Counted from the first letter of the stretch, positions 7,196 to 16,387 are shown. The stretch is 64,000 bases of DNA from Micromonospora polyrhachis (GCF_014203835.1 NZ_JACHJW010000001.1:5220501-5284500); one strand, 5' to 3'. Numbers and translations: made by a program. Notes: generated by a model not told the origin, from the letters alone.

Positions 7196-8842
7196 ATGTG
7201 GCGGGACCATCTCACTGAGATCATCATCTTTTCGTTGCTCTTTCTGCTGGTCAGCGGGATGGGGTTCGTAGCGGCCCGGTGGCGGGCACCGCAGGACATG
7301 GCCCACCTCGACGAATGGGGGCTGGGCGGCCGCAGCTTCGGCGGCTGGGTCACCTGGTTCCTGGTCGGCGGCGACCTCTACACGGCGTACACCTTCGTGG
7401 CCGTACCGGCGCTGCTCTTCGGGGCAGGGGCGGCCGGGTTCTTCGCCGTGCCGTACACGATCATCGTCTATCCGTTGGTGTTCCTGGTGCTGGTCCGGCT
7501 CTGGTCGGTGTCGCACCGGCACGGGTTCGTCACCCCGGCCGACTTCGTCCGTACCCGGTTCGGCTCGCCGACCCTGGCGCTGCTGGTCGCGATCACCGGC
7601 ATCGTGGCCACCATGCCGTACATCGCGCTGCAACTGGTCGGCATCGAGGCGGTGCTCAAGACCATGGGCATGACCGGGGAAAGCGCGCTCGCCCGGCACC
7701 TGCCGATCATCGTGGCGTTCGCCATCCTGGCCGCCTACACCTACCAGTCCGGGCTTCGGGCACCGGCGCTGATCGCCTTCGTCAAGGACACCCTGATCTA
7801 CATCGTGATCCTAGTGGCGGTCCTCTACCTGCCGTACAAGCTGGGCGGCTGGGGGAGCATCTTCGACGCGGCGGAGGCCAAGTTCGCCGCCACACCCAAC
7901 CCGAACGACGGCATCCTGCTCAACGGCAACAACCAGTTGCAGTACATGACCCTGGCGCTTGGCTCGGCGCTGGCGCTCTTCCTCTACCCGCACAGCCTGA
8001 CCGGGGTGCTGGCCAGCCGCAGCCGGGACGTCATCAAACGGAACATGTCCGCGCTGCCCGCGTACAGCCTGCTGCTCGGGCTGATCGCGCTGCTCGGCTA
8101 CATGGCGATCGCCGCCGGGGTGAAGCCGCTGCCCGGTGCGACCCCCGGCACGGTGGACAACAACACGGTCGTACCGCTGCTGTTCGAGCAGCGCTTCCCG
8201 AGCTGGTTCGCCGGGATCGCGTTCGCCGCAATCGGCATCGGGGCCCTGGTGCCGGCGGCCATCATGTCGATCGCCGCGGCCAACCTCTTCACCCGCAACA
8301 TCTACAAGGAGTACCTGCGTAGGGATGCCTCCCCGGCACAGGAGGCGAACGTCTCGAAGATCACCTCGTTGGTGGTGAAGGTCGGCGCGGTCGCCTGCAT
8401 CGTCTTCCTGGACCCACAGTTCTCCATCGACCTGCAACTCATCGGCGGCGTGATCATCCTCCAGACCCTGCCGGCGGTGGCGCTGGGCCTCTACACCCGG
8501 TGGTTCCACCGAGGCGCGCTGATCGCCGGCTGGGCCGCCGGCATGGGCCTGGGCATGTGGATGCTCTACGAGATCCCCAACGCGGCGACCAAACGAGCCC
8601 ACTTCGGCGGATCTGCGTTCCCACTGGAACGCTTCGGGTTCGACACCCCGAAGACCGTCTACGTCGGCCTGGTAGCCGTCGGCGTCAACCTGCTCGTCGC
8701 CGTACTCAGCACCCTGATCCTGCGCGCCGCCCGCGTCGCCGAAGGCCCGGACGGCACGACCCACGACGACTACTTCGCCGACGCTGACACCGACGCTGAC
8801 GCCGACGCCGACACCGACGTGAAAGACATCCCAGGAGCTTGA
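7196..8842 (+). CDS. Sodium:solute symporter family protein (MctP-like)
   Basis: A 548-residue polytopic membrane protein with about 13 predicted helices. It begins with a helix (ITEIIIFSLLFLLVSGMGFV) and has the SSS-family segment GGRSFGGWVTWFLVGGDLYT. Together with the DUF3311 partner this fits the branch containing monocarboxylate permeases such as MctP, which import acetate, lactate, pyruvate or propionate with sodium; the exact substrate is inference. The C-terminus ends in an unusual Asp-Ala/Asp-Thr repeat (DADTDADADADTDV). The stop lies only 3 bases from the remnant of an IS110 transposase, so the last codons may have been altered by that insertion. Confidence 0.88.
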   Translation: MWRDHLTEIIIFSLLFLLVSGMGFVAARWRAPQDMAHLDEWGLGGRSFGGWVTWFLVGGDLYTAYTFVAVPALLFGAGAAGFFAVPYTIIVYPLVFLVLVRLWSVSHRHGFVTPADFVRTRFGSPTLALLVAITGIVATMPYIALQLVGIEAVLKTMGMTGESALARHLPIIVAFAILAAYTYQSGLRAPALIAFVKDTLIYIVILVAVLYLPYKLGGWGSIFDAAEAKFAATPNPNDGILLNGNNQLQYMTLALGSALALFLYPHSLTGVLASRSRDVIKRNMSALPAYSLLLGLIALLGYMAIAAGVKPLPGATPGTVDNNTVVPLLFEQRFPSWFAGIAFAAIGIGALVPAAIMSIAAANLFTRNIYKEYLRRDASPAQEANVSKITSLVVKVGAVACIVFLDPQFSIDLQLIGGVIILQTLPAVALGLYTRWFHRGALIAGWAAGMGLGMWMLYEIPNAATKRAHFGGSAFPLERFGFDTPKTVYVGLVAVGVNLLVAVLSTLILRAARVAEGPDGTTHDDYFADADTDADADADTDVKDIPGA

Positions 8843-8845
8843 ATG

Positions 8846-8976
8846 TCAAGCAGCGGCCTTGGTGAGGTGATGCGACCAGGCGGTCGCCTCGTCGTAGAGG
8901 CTGCCGGTTTTGAGGCATCCGTGCAGGATGCCGACGAGCCGGTTGGCGAGTTGCCGCAGCGCGGCGTTGTAGCTAG
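8846..8976 (-). pseudogene. C-terminal remnant of the IS110 transposase
   Basis: Minus-strand translation gives SYNAALRQLANRLVGILHGC and continues to a stop at 8846, the usual C-terminal end of an IS110 (transposase_20) protein. It joins in frame to the main piece at 9984 across the CTAG target duplication. Confidence 0.85.
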
Positions 8977-9979
8977 ATGATTGAGTCCTAAATCCCTGCT
9001 GGTCAATGGTCGTATGCGATGAGTGATCTTGGGTTGGGTGCGCCGATGTTGGTGTTGTGCCAGATCACGGCAGCCAGGGCGAGTAGGCGTTGACCGACGC
9101 GGGCGAACAGGCCGTCGTGTCGGCGGGCTCCGTGTCGTTCCAGGGAGAGTTGGCCTTTCAGGCTCTGGAAGATCGACTCGATCCATTGGCGGGCGCGGAG
9201 CAGGGCTTTCTCGGCCGGGGTGCGTGGGGCGTCGGCCTTGGCGTTGGCGCGTTTCGGGCGGACCAGGTGGATGCTCCGCAGGTCGCAGAACTGGTCGAAC
9301 TCCGGGCTGGCGAAGCCACGGTCGGCCAGGATGACCTGCCCGTCGGCGATTAGGTGGTGGTCGGCCTCGATGAGGGCGGCCATCACCTCCCGTTCGTCGA
9401 GTTTCGGGTTGGCCAGGCACCACAGCACGGGCATGCCCTCGGCTGTGGCCAGTAGATACAGGCGCATGCCCCAGAAGTAGCGGGAGTGTGAGGCGCTGTA
9501 GCCGTAGCCGGCGTCCCCGGCCAGGTCCGAACGTTTCGTGGTCTCCCGCGAGGTGCCGCACGGTACCGGGGTGGAGTCGATCAACCTGAGGATCGGGGCA
9601 CTGGTCGGGGTGACATGGGCCAGGGCCCGGAGCACGGTGGCGATGAGCTGACCGCTGCCGCGGACCCGTTTGCCGTAGCCGGACGCGGTCGGCAGGTACG
9701 GGAACATGTCGCGCAGGTGGGTGCCGGCCCAGCGGATCCAGTGCCGTTCACGAGGGAAGTCGAACAGGACCTGGGTGATCATCAGGCAGACCAGTTCGGC
9801 GTCGGACAACCGCTGGGGCCGGCCGGGACGGCGGCGACGCGGTACCAGGTGATCGTCTACGAACACGTACAGTGCGGTCAGAAGGGTGTTGATGTCAGCT
9901 GTCACGAGCAGACAACGACACCCTTCCCTGTACCAGTACGCCGGCACCTCCCACCAGCAAAGATTTAGGACTCAATCAT
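8977..9979 (-). mobile_element. IS982-like insertion sequence
   Basis: A 1003-bp element with near-perfect terminal inverted repeats starting ATGATTGAGTCCTAAATC, flanked on both sides by CTAG (8973-8976 and 9980-9983). CTAG is itself a palindrome, but only one copy is needed to restore the interrupted IS110 frame, so it is a 4-bp target duplication. One transposase gene is inside. Confidence 0.88.
9003..9947 (-). CDS. IS982-family DDE transposase
   Basis: The open frame begins at 9947, but the GTG at 9905 (VTADINTLLTALYVFVDDHL) is the more likely start because the family opens with that sequence. The product is about 300 residues with DDE residues visible in RLIDSTPVPCG, VILADRGFASPEF and RQWIESIFQSLKGQL. 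Strings such as GYGYSASHSRYFWGMRLYL and CLANPKLDEREV are typical of IS982-type actinobacterial transposases. The frame is intact with no internal stop, so the element may be active, and it is a younger insertion than the IS110 it disrupts. Confidence 0.85.
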   Translation of the reverse strand: MPAYWYREGCRCLLVTADINTLLTALYVFVDDHLVPRRRRPGRPQRLSDAELVCLMITQVLFDFPRERHWIRWAGTHLRDMFPYLPTASGYGKRVRGSGQLIATVLRALAHVTPTSAPILRLIDSTPVPCGTSRETTKRSDLAGDAGYGYSASHSRYFWGMRLYLLATAEGMPVLWCLANPKLDEREVMAALIEADHHLIADGQVILADRGFASPEFDQFCDLRSIHLVRPKRANAKADAPRTPAEKALLRARQWIESIFQSLKGQLSLERHGARRHDGLFARVGQRLLALAAVIWHNTNIGAPNPRSLIAYDH

Positions 9980-11100
9980 CTAGTGCCGCGGGCGCGTTGC
10001 CGGTCGTAGTAGGCGCGGGCACCCGGCGAGGTCGTCAGTGCGGTGAACGCCTGGGTCATCAGCGCGTCGATGAGCCGGTCGTTGTGGACAAACCGGGCAG
10101 CGACGGTCTTCTTCTTGCCGGACGCACGGGTGATCGGGCTGGTCGCGGCGTAGTTCTTGCGGGCCTTGGCCGAGGCGTACCGGTCGTGGTCGTCACCGAA
10201 CTCAGCGAGCACCCGGGCGCCGAGGACGACACCGAGTCCGGGCTGGGACAGGATGATCTCAGCATCCGGGTGCTGGCCAAAATGGGCCTCGACCTGCCCT
10301 TGCAGGGTCTTGACCTGCTCGTTGAGGGTGGCCAGCAGCGCGACCAGGGCACGCACCGACACGGCGTACGCGGCGGTGACCAGGGCCGGCTGGCCGAGGT
10401 GCTCGGCGCGCAGGACGGCCTGGATCGCGGCAGCCTTCGTCGGGATGTCACGGCGGCGGGCGCGTTTGAGGGCCGCGCTGATCTGGCTGATACTCAGCCT
10501 CGCGGCGCTCGCCGGGTCGGGTGCCTTCGCAAGCAGTTCCAGGGTGTCGGCGGCGTCGAGGTCCTCGAACGCTGCGAGGGCGGCGGGGAAGTACTCCCGC
10601 AACGCGTGCCGCAGCCGCTGCCCGGCCCGGGTGCGTTCCCAGATCAGCGTCTTGTGTGTCCGGGTAACGACCTTGACCGCCTCGGCCTCGGCGCTGTCCC
10701 CGGCGACCGGGCGCAGTTGGTGCGAGTCGGTGCGCACCATGTCGGCCAGCATGTGCGCGTCGGCCGTGTCGCTCTTGGCACCGGACACGCCGAGCCGTTC
10801 CCGATAGCGGGCCGCCTGCAACGGATTGACCGCGTACACCGTGTATCCGGCGGCGACCAGCGCCTGGACCCACGGCCCCCGGTCGGTCTCGATACCGATC
10901 TTCACCCGCGCGGCAATGTCGGCGGTGTCGGCGGGGTCGTCGCCGAACCATTGGCCGATCATCGCGTGCAGCCGGGTGATCCCCGTGACGCCCTCGGGCA
11001 GCCGAGCCTTGGCCAACCGGCGGCCGGAAGCATCCATCAGCTCGACGTCGTGGTGGTCCTCCGCCCAGTCATCTCCCACGAACAGCAACACGTCTCCCAC
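9976..11100 (-). pseudogene. IS110 transposase, main part (truncated by insertion)
   Basis: From a GTG at 11100 the frame encodes 374 residues. The N-terminal RuvC-like DEDD domain has VGDDWAEDHHDVELMD and IGIETDRGPWVQAL; a helical linker follows; the C-terminal Tnp domain has QPGLGVVLGARVLAEFGDD and SPITRASGKKKT, whose serine is the likely second catalytic residue. Translation ends ARGTR-stop, because the inserted element supplies the stop (AGA TGA) one codon after the junction. About 42 terminal residues are lost. Both catalytic regions remain, but the missing tail is conserved in the family, so the protein is probably inactive. Confidence 0.85.
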
Positions 11101-11340
11101 CTGTCGAATCGATCACCTCCGGTAGCCAGGAGGAGAACCATCAGCGACCTAATGAAGCAGTGCTCACGCCGCAACCGGACGGGCACGACATCCCATCAGC
11201 GATCAACTCTCCACACCGACCAGCCAGGGCACGATCTTTCATCAGGACTCGATGTCCAGGAACGACGAGTGCTCACCAACTGGCGGCTACCTACCCACCA
11301 GGAGTTTGCCGGATGGCTCACTCCCAGAACTCATTAGGAA
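11101..11340 (-). ncRNA. Candidate bridge-RNA region of the IS110 element
   Basis: About 240 non-coding bases lie between the transposase start and the TSUP terminator. In IS110-group elements this end encodes a structured bridge (seek) RNA that guides target choice. I see short inverted repeats but could not fold it, so the call rests on position only. Confidence 0.35.
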
Positions 11341-11387
11341 CGGCCCCGTCTTATCGCCTTCTGCCTAGGAAGGGCCCCTTCCTAACA
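11334..11387. terminator. Terminator-like palindrome
   Basis: The core TAGGAAGGGCCCCTTCCTA (11366-11384) is a 19-base palindrome preceded by a related half site TTAGGAA (11334-11340). It lies just downstream of the TSUP gene. Palindromes of this TTAGGAAGG...CCTTCCTAA type are common between genes in Micromonosporaceae. Confidence 0.65.
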
Positions 11388-11410
11388 CGTCAGCGGAAGC
11401 CGGATGTCGA

Positions 11411-12175
11411 TCAGTCGCCGAAGGCGCGGTAGAGCAGGAGCAGGCCGATCGCCGTACCGAAGATCACGATCACGGTCCTGAGCACGGCGGGCGGCAGGCG
11501 ACGGACCAGCCGGGCACCGAGATAGCCGCCGGTGATGGTGGCTGGCGCGACCACCGCGACGGTCGCCCAGTTGACCGGGCCGAAGAGGGCGAAGACGGTC
11601 ACCGTGGTCAGCCCGACCACCGCCGACAGCAGGTTCTTGAGCGCGCTGACCCGGACCAGCGTCTCGTCCAGTACCAACGAGAGCCCGGCGACCAGCATCA
11701 CGCCGAGCGCCGCGCCGAAGTAGCCGCCGTACACCGCGCCGAGCGCGACCATGGCCTGCAGGGCCACGGTCCGCCGGCGCGGGCCCAGGTCGCGGGGGTG
11801 GCCGACCAGACGGCGCAGCCGGCTCTGAAACGCCAGTACGGCCGTCGCGCCCAGCACCAGAAACGGTACGACCAGCTCGAACGCCCGGGCCGGGGTGACC
11901 AGCAGCAGCGCGCAACCGGCGCCGGCGCCGAGGATCGTGGTGGGCAGCAGTCTGGCCACGCTGCGGTGGTCCGGCAGGTCGACGTAACTGCCGGCGACGC
12001 TTGACAGGTAACCCGGACAGACCGCGACAGAATTACTCACATTCGCCGGTACGGGCGGCAGCCCGATCGCGATCAGCGCGGGGAACGTGATGAGCGACCC
12101 GCCACCGGCAACCGCGTTGATGGTGCCCGCGGCGAGCCCGGCGGCGAGCAGCAACGCTGCCTCGGTGAGTTGCAC
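11411..12175 (-). CDS. TSUP-family permease (TauE/SafE)
   Basis: A 254-residue membrane protein with about eight hydrophobic helices in two similar halves. Each half opens with the family signature: AGTINAVAGGGSLITFPALI near residue 16 and GGYFGAALGVMLVAGLSLV near residue 150. TauE/SafE proteins export or import sulfite, sulfonates or other small organic anions. It starts at GTG 12175 and stands alone between rnpB and the IS110 element. The substrate is not determinable from the sequence or neighbours. Confidence 0.88.
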   Translation of the reverse strand: MQLTEAALLLAAGLAAGTINAVAGGGSLITFPALIAIGLPPVPANVSNSVAVCPGYLSSVAGSYVDLPDHRSVARLLPTTILGAGAGCALLLVTPARAFELVVPFLVLGATAVLAFQSRLRRLVGHPRDLGPRRRTVALQAMVALGAVYGGYFGAALGVMLVAGLSLVLDETLVRVSALKNLLSAVVGLTTVTVFALFGPVNWATVAVVAPATITGGYLGARLVRRLPPAVLRTVIVIFGTAIGLLLLYRAFGD

Positions 12176-12254
12176 GTTTTTCGAGGCTAGTGCCTGGATG
12201 GGGTGCTCGCAGTAGGGAAGATCATGCCCATGGTCGGGCGTTGTTGACAGTGCG

Positions 12255-12260
12255 TAGAAT
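12255..12260 (+). promoter_or_regulatory. -10 element of the rnpB promoter
   Basis: TAGAAT lies 8 bases before the inferred 5' end of the RNase P RNA at about 12269. A TTGACA at 12244-12249 is only 5 bases away, too close to be its -35 partner. Confidence 0.5.
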
Positions 12261-12268
12261 CATCGGCG

Positions 12269-12716
<448 letters not shown>

Positions 12717-12721
12717 CCCAA

Positions 12722-12753
12722 CAGCTCAGAGCCACGATCAAGGCTCTGAGCTG
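12722..12753 (+). terminator. rnpB terminator hairpin
   Basis: 12-base arms CAGCTCAGAGCC and GGCTCTGAGCTG with an 8-base loop, followed by CTTGTTTATG, a short T-rich tract. This is close to a classical Rho-independent terminator. Confidence 0.85.
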
Positions 12754-13019
12754 CTTGTTTATGTAGGTGCCTTTGGTTGACCTTGGTCAGCGTTGGGCGG
12801 CTTCTGACGGCCCGGTGACGGCCCAGAGACGGCCCAGGAAATCTGACTCCCTGATCAGTTGACCCTTGCCGGTGGCGCGGTCGTCTGTCCGTCTCGGCGG
12901 CCTGGTGTTCGCGGCTGGCGGGTAGGGGGGCGGATACGGGCTCGGCGGTGGAGGTGCTGCCGCAACCCGGTGACCCGGTGGTAAGCCAGTCCCGGCGCGG
13001 CAGCCGGAAGCCCCAACCA

Positions 13020-13186
13020 CGACGGCGGTCAGCCACGTCGGCTTCCTTCCAGACCTTCAGCCCTTCCGCGTCGAACGCCTGAGCCAGTGCCGCCCGTACT
13101 TCGTTGACGGGGTGCCTTGCATGGGCCGACTGCACCTTCGCCCGGGCTCGCTCGAACTTCTCCACATATGCCTGAACCGCTGGCAT
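13020..13186 (-). pseudogene. Hypothetical protein remnant
   Basis: From the ATG at 13186 the frame encodes MPAVQAYVEKFERARAKVQS and about 35 more residues of acidic helical sequence (ALAQAFDAEGLKVWKEADV) that look like real coding. After about residue 55 the translation becomes Pro/Arg-rich and runs antisense into rnpB, so the 3' part of the gene is lost. A 15-base direct repeat (GTATCCGGTCGGCTC) sits just before the ATG. I do not recognise the family. Confidence 0.35.
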
Positions 13187-13317
13187 GTCCCGCTCGTATC
13201 CGGTCGGCTCGTATCCGGTCGGCTCGGACAGCGCGTCGTCCTGGTTCACGAGCGCCAGTTTGCCGGATCGGCGTCCTGGGACGGCAGCTCCTGTCGCGCC
13301 GCGCGGTGGATCTTTGG

Positions 13318-13405
13318 CGCGGTGCCTTGACGCGGGGGAGAGCATCAAGGCACTCGCCTCGTACCTCGGCCATGCCGACCCCGGTTTCACCCTCCGGGTC
13401 TGCCA
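13318..13405 (+). pseudogene. Tyrosine recombinase (integrase) C-terminal fragment
   Basis: About 28 codons read LDAGESIKALASYLGHADPG followed by FTLR, the stretch of phage-type integrases just before the catalytic tyrosine. The YTH motif that should follow is replaced by unrelated sequence (VCQTPP), and nothing upstream resembles the catalytic domain. It marks a decayed integrative element next to rnpB. Confidence 0.6.
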
Positions 13406-13679
13406 GACCCCACCGCGCCGCGCCCAAGTCAACGGCTCCAATCGGCCCACGACAACGACTTGTGCGTCAACGTTGCTATGTAGCCCTCGCCACCAACATC
13501 AGGTGCACGGGATTCGGCATGAGAGGACCTTGCGACGGCGGCCAGCCTGTCGTCCTTACCTTGCTGGATCTGCCGCGCATCTGTTGTCGGATCACAGGTG
13601 TTGTCCGACAACAGATCCGCGACACTCGTCCGCCAGTTGAGGCGCGACAAATCAGCGACCTAGAGGCGCAGGTTGATCG

Positions 13680-14525
13680 TCAGTCTGGGACCGCCGAGCG
13701 CACGACGAGTCGGGGAGCCGGCTGCGGTGGTTCCCCGTCAGTCGTCGCTGCGGGCTCGTCCTGGGCCTGCCCGGTGGTTTTGGCGGCCGGCTGGGTATCG
13801 GCACCGTTGGTAGTCTCTGGTACGCCTACGTGCGCTGGTATCAGCAACAGTGCCACCAGATCCTGCCAGACGTGCACCATGATGGCTAGCAGTAGGCTGC
13901 CCGAGACCAGATAGATGATGGTGAACAGGGCGCCGAGGGCGGCGATGCCGACCATCCCTTTGCGACCCTGGTACGCGTGGGCCGCCACGAACAGTGCCAG
14001 GCTGGCCATCGCGACCAACGGTAGGGGCAGGTCGTATATTTGCGTGCCGGCTGCGATAAGAAGACCGCGGTAGACCGCCTCCTCCGTGATGCCGGCGGTA
14101 ACCGCCAGCGCCACCGCCAGCCGGCGCTCGTGCGGGGTCCGCGGGACTATCACGGCGATTCGGGCCCGGGCGGGGATCATCTCTCCCCGGCGCATCCGGT
14201 GCCGTGCGCGCAGACCACCGACCAAGGTCATCACCAGCATGTACGCCGCCAGCAGGTAGTCGAGGCCGTCGCCACTGGGCCAGGCCCAACCGAGGTCAGC
14301 AATGGACAGATCGGCGCTCTCGAACGCGATGAGCGGGACGAAGGCCGCCAAGACCCATGCCCCAACGATCGAGTCGCGATAGAACCGGGGCCGCTGTCCC
14401 GGGTCGTCGGTGAGCTGTCGGCTGAAGCGGTGACGGTGCTTCATTCCCAGACCTGTTCCGGCCAGGATGATGGTCAGCAGCGCCGCAATTAGAATATGCG
14501 TGGTCAGTTCCGGAGCCCCGTTCAC
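13680..14525 (-). CDS. CPBP-family intramembrane glutamic endopeptidase
   Basis: A 281-residue protein starting at GTG 14525, which has AGGAT 9 bases upstream; an in-frame TTG at 14534 is less well placed. It has about eight hydrophobic segments and the three CPBP motifs: EE-x3-R in TAGITEEAVYRGLLI, the F-x3-H type motif in LALFVAAHAYQG, and H-x3-D in IMVHVWQDL. The family includes Rce1-like prenyl-protein proteases and bacteriocin-immunity proteins. The soluble C-terminus (last 45 residues) is Pro/Thr/Ala-rich. The local region is full of gene fragments, so it may have arrived by transfer. Substrate unknown. Confidence 0.85.
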   Translation of the reverse strand: MNGAPELTTHILIAALLTIILAGTGLGMKHRHRFSRQLTDDPGQRPRFYRDSIVGAWVLAAFVPLIAFESADLSIADLGWAWPSGDGLDYLLAAYMLVMTLVGGLRARHRMRRGEMIPARARIAVIVPRTPHERRLAVALAVTAGITEEAVYRGLLIAAGTQIYDLPLPLVAMASLALFVAAHAYQGRKGMVGIAALGALFTIIYLVSGSLLLAIMVHVWQDLVALLLIPAHVGVPETTNGADTQPAAKTTGQAQDEPAATTDGEPPQPAPRLVVRSAVPD

Positions 14526-14774
14526 GAGTGACAATCCTGGTCACCCGGTGAGACGGTGACAATCCTTCAATCGGCGCGAGCTTGTGCGTGACACCCAGGC
14601 CAGGAGAATCCGCACATGGTGCGCTTCGTGTGCTACGTAGCATTACGCCGAGTTGGCCTGGATACCGTCTGGACGTCCCTGACGGCAGCGCGTCCGAGTG
14701 AGCAATTGCGACAACGCTGAGGTCGGGAACGCCCCGCTCGACCGGGGTGATGATGCTGCCCGTACTTCTCGTCG

Positions 14775-15050
14775 TCAATTTGCTGAAGGCACGACGGGGC
14801 GGTCCGTGCCGACCTCCACGACGTACGCGGTGAAATCAGTCATGTCATGGAGTCGGGATGCCTGGTTGTCGTACTCGGGCTGTCCGCCTTCGCGCAGGCG
14901 CAGCGCCTCGCGAAGGACCTGATGCCAGCGCTCGTCGTAGTAGGAGAGACCCCAGCGGCCGGCACCCGACTTGGTGGTCATCTCTCCGGTGACGATCAGG
15001 TGGTGCAGGCGGGCGACCCCGAGAACGCAGAGTTGAGTGCGATGTCCACC
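14775..15050 (-). pseudogene. Nucleotidyltransferase (aminoglycoside adenylyltransferase-like) C-terminal fragment
   Basis: The minus strand reads QLCVLGVARLHHLIVTGEMT then TKSGAGRWGLSYYDERWHQV and LREALRLREGG, ending at a stop at 14775. This order (helix, TGE, SK-x-x-AGRW, then a basic helix) is that of the C-terminal helical domain of AadA/DUF4111-type nucleotidyltransferases. No nucleotidyltransferase core precedes it; upstream sequence is unrelated, so the gene is truncated at its 5' end. An ATG at 14981 could start a 68-residue product, but it would lack catalysis. Confidence 0.5.
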
Positions 15051-15098
15051 CTGCAGCCACCCCGTCGGCGCGGCCGCCTGGTTCGGCCTCGCTATTCC

Positions 15099-15338
15099 TC
15101 AGGTGTCCTGGCCGTCTTCACTCGGTTCACGGCGCAGCGCCTCCGGTCGGTGTGCGACATCTCTACCGGAGTCGTCGTTGCGGATCCGGTACTGCGGGTG
15201 CTCCAGTGACGCGTTGACTGGGTGCCCCCGGACCTTCACGCGTTCGGTTATTTCCTCCTTGACGGTCCCGTACGCCCGACCAGAGTGGCTGGCCCATGAG
15301 ACGTGGTCACCCTTGCGGAATTTGTCGCCCTCAGCCAT
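15099..15338 (-). CDS. DUF2945 (HVA1 TUDOR-like) protein
   Basis: A 79-residue protein from ATG 15338: MAEGDKFRKGDHVSWASHSG, then GTVKEEITERVKVRGHPVNA, then a segment with the family's PQYRIRNDDSGRDVAHRPEA. DUF2945 proteins are small, basic, SH3/TUDOR-like and related to the fungal hypervirulence-associated domain; their biochemical role is unknown. A longer reading frame upstream on the same strand is a shadow of the GNAT gene. Confidence 0.85.
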   Translation of the reverse strand: MAEGDKFRKGDHVSWASHSGRAYGTVKEEITERVKVRGHPVNASLEHPQYRIRNDDSGRDVAHRPEALRREPSEDGQDT

Positions 15339-15377
15339 GTTGCTGGGGTACCCGCGGCCCGCACCTCGAAACGACCG

Positions 15378-15698
15378 GTGGATGGGTTGGCCCACGATCT
15401 CCGGCTGGGCATCCGTCCGGTCTGGCTGCTGCTCGGGCCGGCCCTCGCCGCGTCGTTGGGTGCCTTTCTGCTGGCCGTCACCGTCGGGCCGGTATGGGGT
15501 GCAATCCAGCAGACCTTGGATCTGTCGACCTTGACGATGGGCTGGACCTTCGTCACCTACCTGCTGTCGGCGGTAGTGGCGGTTCCAGTCGGCGCTCTGG
15601 TCGGCCGACGGTGGCCTACTGCCGTCACGTTGCCCGCAATCGTGCTGCTGGTCTTCGGATCGCTGCTGCTCGCGTTCGCCCCCGGAATCGGAGGGTGA
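15378..15698 (+). pseudogene. MFS transporter N-terminal fragment
   Basis: A possible GTG start at 15378 leads into RLGIRPVWLLLGPALAASLG and further hydrophobic helices, ending VPVGALVGRRWPTAVTLPAI-V and a stop at 15698. The layout, three transmembrane segments with a loop like G-x3-D-R-x-G-R-R between TM2 and TM3, is that of the first quarter of a major facilitator transporter. A full protein has 12 or more helices, so this is a 5' fragment (106 codons) with no downstream continuation. Confidence 0.5.
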
Positions 15699-15742
15699 GC
15701 CACCGTAGGCGGGCATGCTCGCTGGCAGATCCGGATTCGGGA

Positions 15743-16387
15743 TCAGAGGCCGAACGAGGCTCGGCAGCCATCGTCCAGCCCGTCGACCGTCACGGTTGGT
15801 CGCTGGTGCTGTTGCCACCTCTCCCGCGTCAGACGCAGGCGGTCGGAGACGACGGCCGCACCGTCCCGGGCGTCGACGGAGATCCCGTCGTGCTCGTAGC
15901 CGAGTTTGCGGGACACCCCTTGCGAGGAGTGGTTGTCCTGGAACACCTCGGTCAGCGCGGCGGTCGCACCGAGATGTTCGAAGGCAAGGGTGAGCAGCCC
16001 GATCCTCGCTTCCGTTCCATAGCCTCTGCCCTGATGATCCAGGCCCAGCCAGGCCGAGGTCGTCACCTGTCGTACCACCGGGAAGTCTCGCGCCCGAAGC
16101 GTAACCACGCCGATCGGCTGGCCTGCCCGGAAGACGCCCAGCCCGAGCCGCCACGCTGCCACGTCCCAGGAGGCCAGCTGGCTCCAGTGGCTCCGTAGGA
16201 CGAACCGCGCCCGGTCCGTGTGGGTGCCGTCGGTCCATGGGGTCAGAAACGGCCGCTCGCCGGGATGATGCACACCCTTGCCGGCGAGGTCGGCAAGCTC
16301 AGCGAGCTCGTCTTCGCGCGGGAGGCGCAGTTGCAGGTGCGGTGTGACGATGGTGAGGCGGTACAACGGCCACAGGTCGGCGAGCAT
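15743..16387 (-). CDS. GNAT-family N-acetyltransferase (RimJ/RimL-like)
   Basis: 214 residues with the GNAT order: an N-terminal strand LQLRLPREDELAELADLA, a central strand GVVTLRARDFPVVRQV, the acetyl-CoA pyrophosphate-binding loop LDHQGRGYGTEARIGLLTLA (Q-x-x-G-x-G/A pattern) and the motif VFQDNHSSQGVSRKLGY, where N and the following S/K-LGF type sequence is typical of RimJ/RimL-type enzymes. It probably transfers an acetyl group to an amine or N-terminus. No operon partner is evident; the substrate is unknown. Confidence 0.85.
   Translation of the reverse strand: MLADLWPLYRLTIVTPHLQLRLPREDELAELADLAGKGVHHPGERPFLTPWTDGTHTDRARFVLRSHWSQLASWDVAAWRLGLGVFRAGQPIGVVTLRARDFPVVRQVTTSAWLGLDHQGRGYGTEARIGLLTLAFEHLGATAALTEVFQDNHSSQGVSRKLGYEHDGISVDARDGAAVVSDRLRLTRERWQQHQRPTVTVDGLDDGCRASFGL

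Larger units (their letters stand above)
8846..11340 (-). mobile_element. IS110-family element split by an IS982-like insertion
   Basis: The transposase runs from 11100 down to 8846, interrupted at 8977-9979 by a second element. Removing that element plus one CTAG copy restores a 415-codon frame. About 240 bases of non-coding DNA precede the transposase (11101-11340), as expected for the end of IS110 elements that encodes the bridge RNA. IS110 elements lack inverted repeats and produce little or no duplication, so the outer ends given here are approximate. Confidence 0.8.

Noticed and set aside
12244-12249. TTGACA as the rnpB -35 box
   Set aside because: It lies only 5 bases from the TAGAAT element, far less than the 16-18 needed.
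15099-16238. A 379-codon minus-strand frame
   Set aside because: Only its last 79 codons (DUF2945) are real; the rest is the shadow of the GNAT gene on the same strand.
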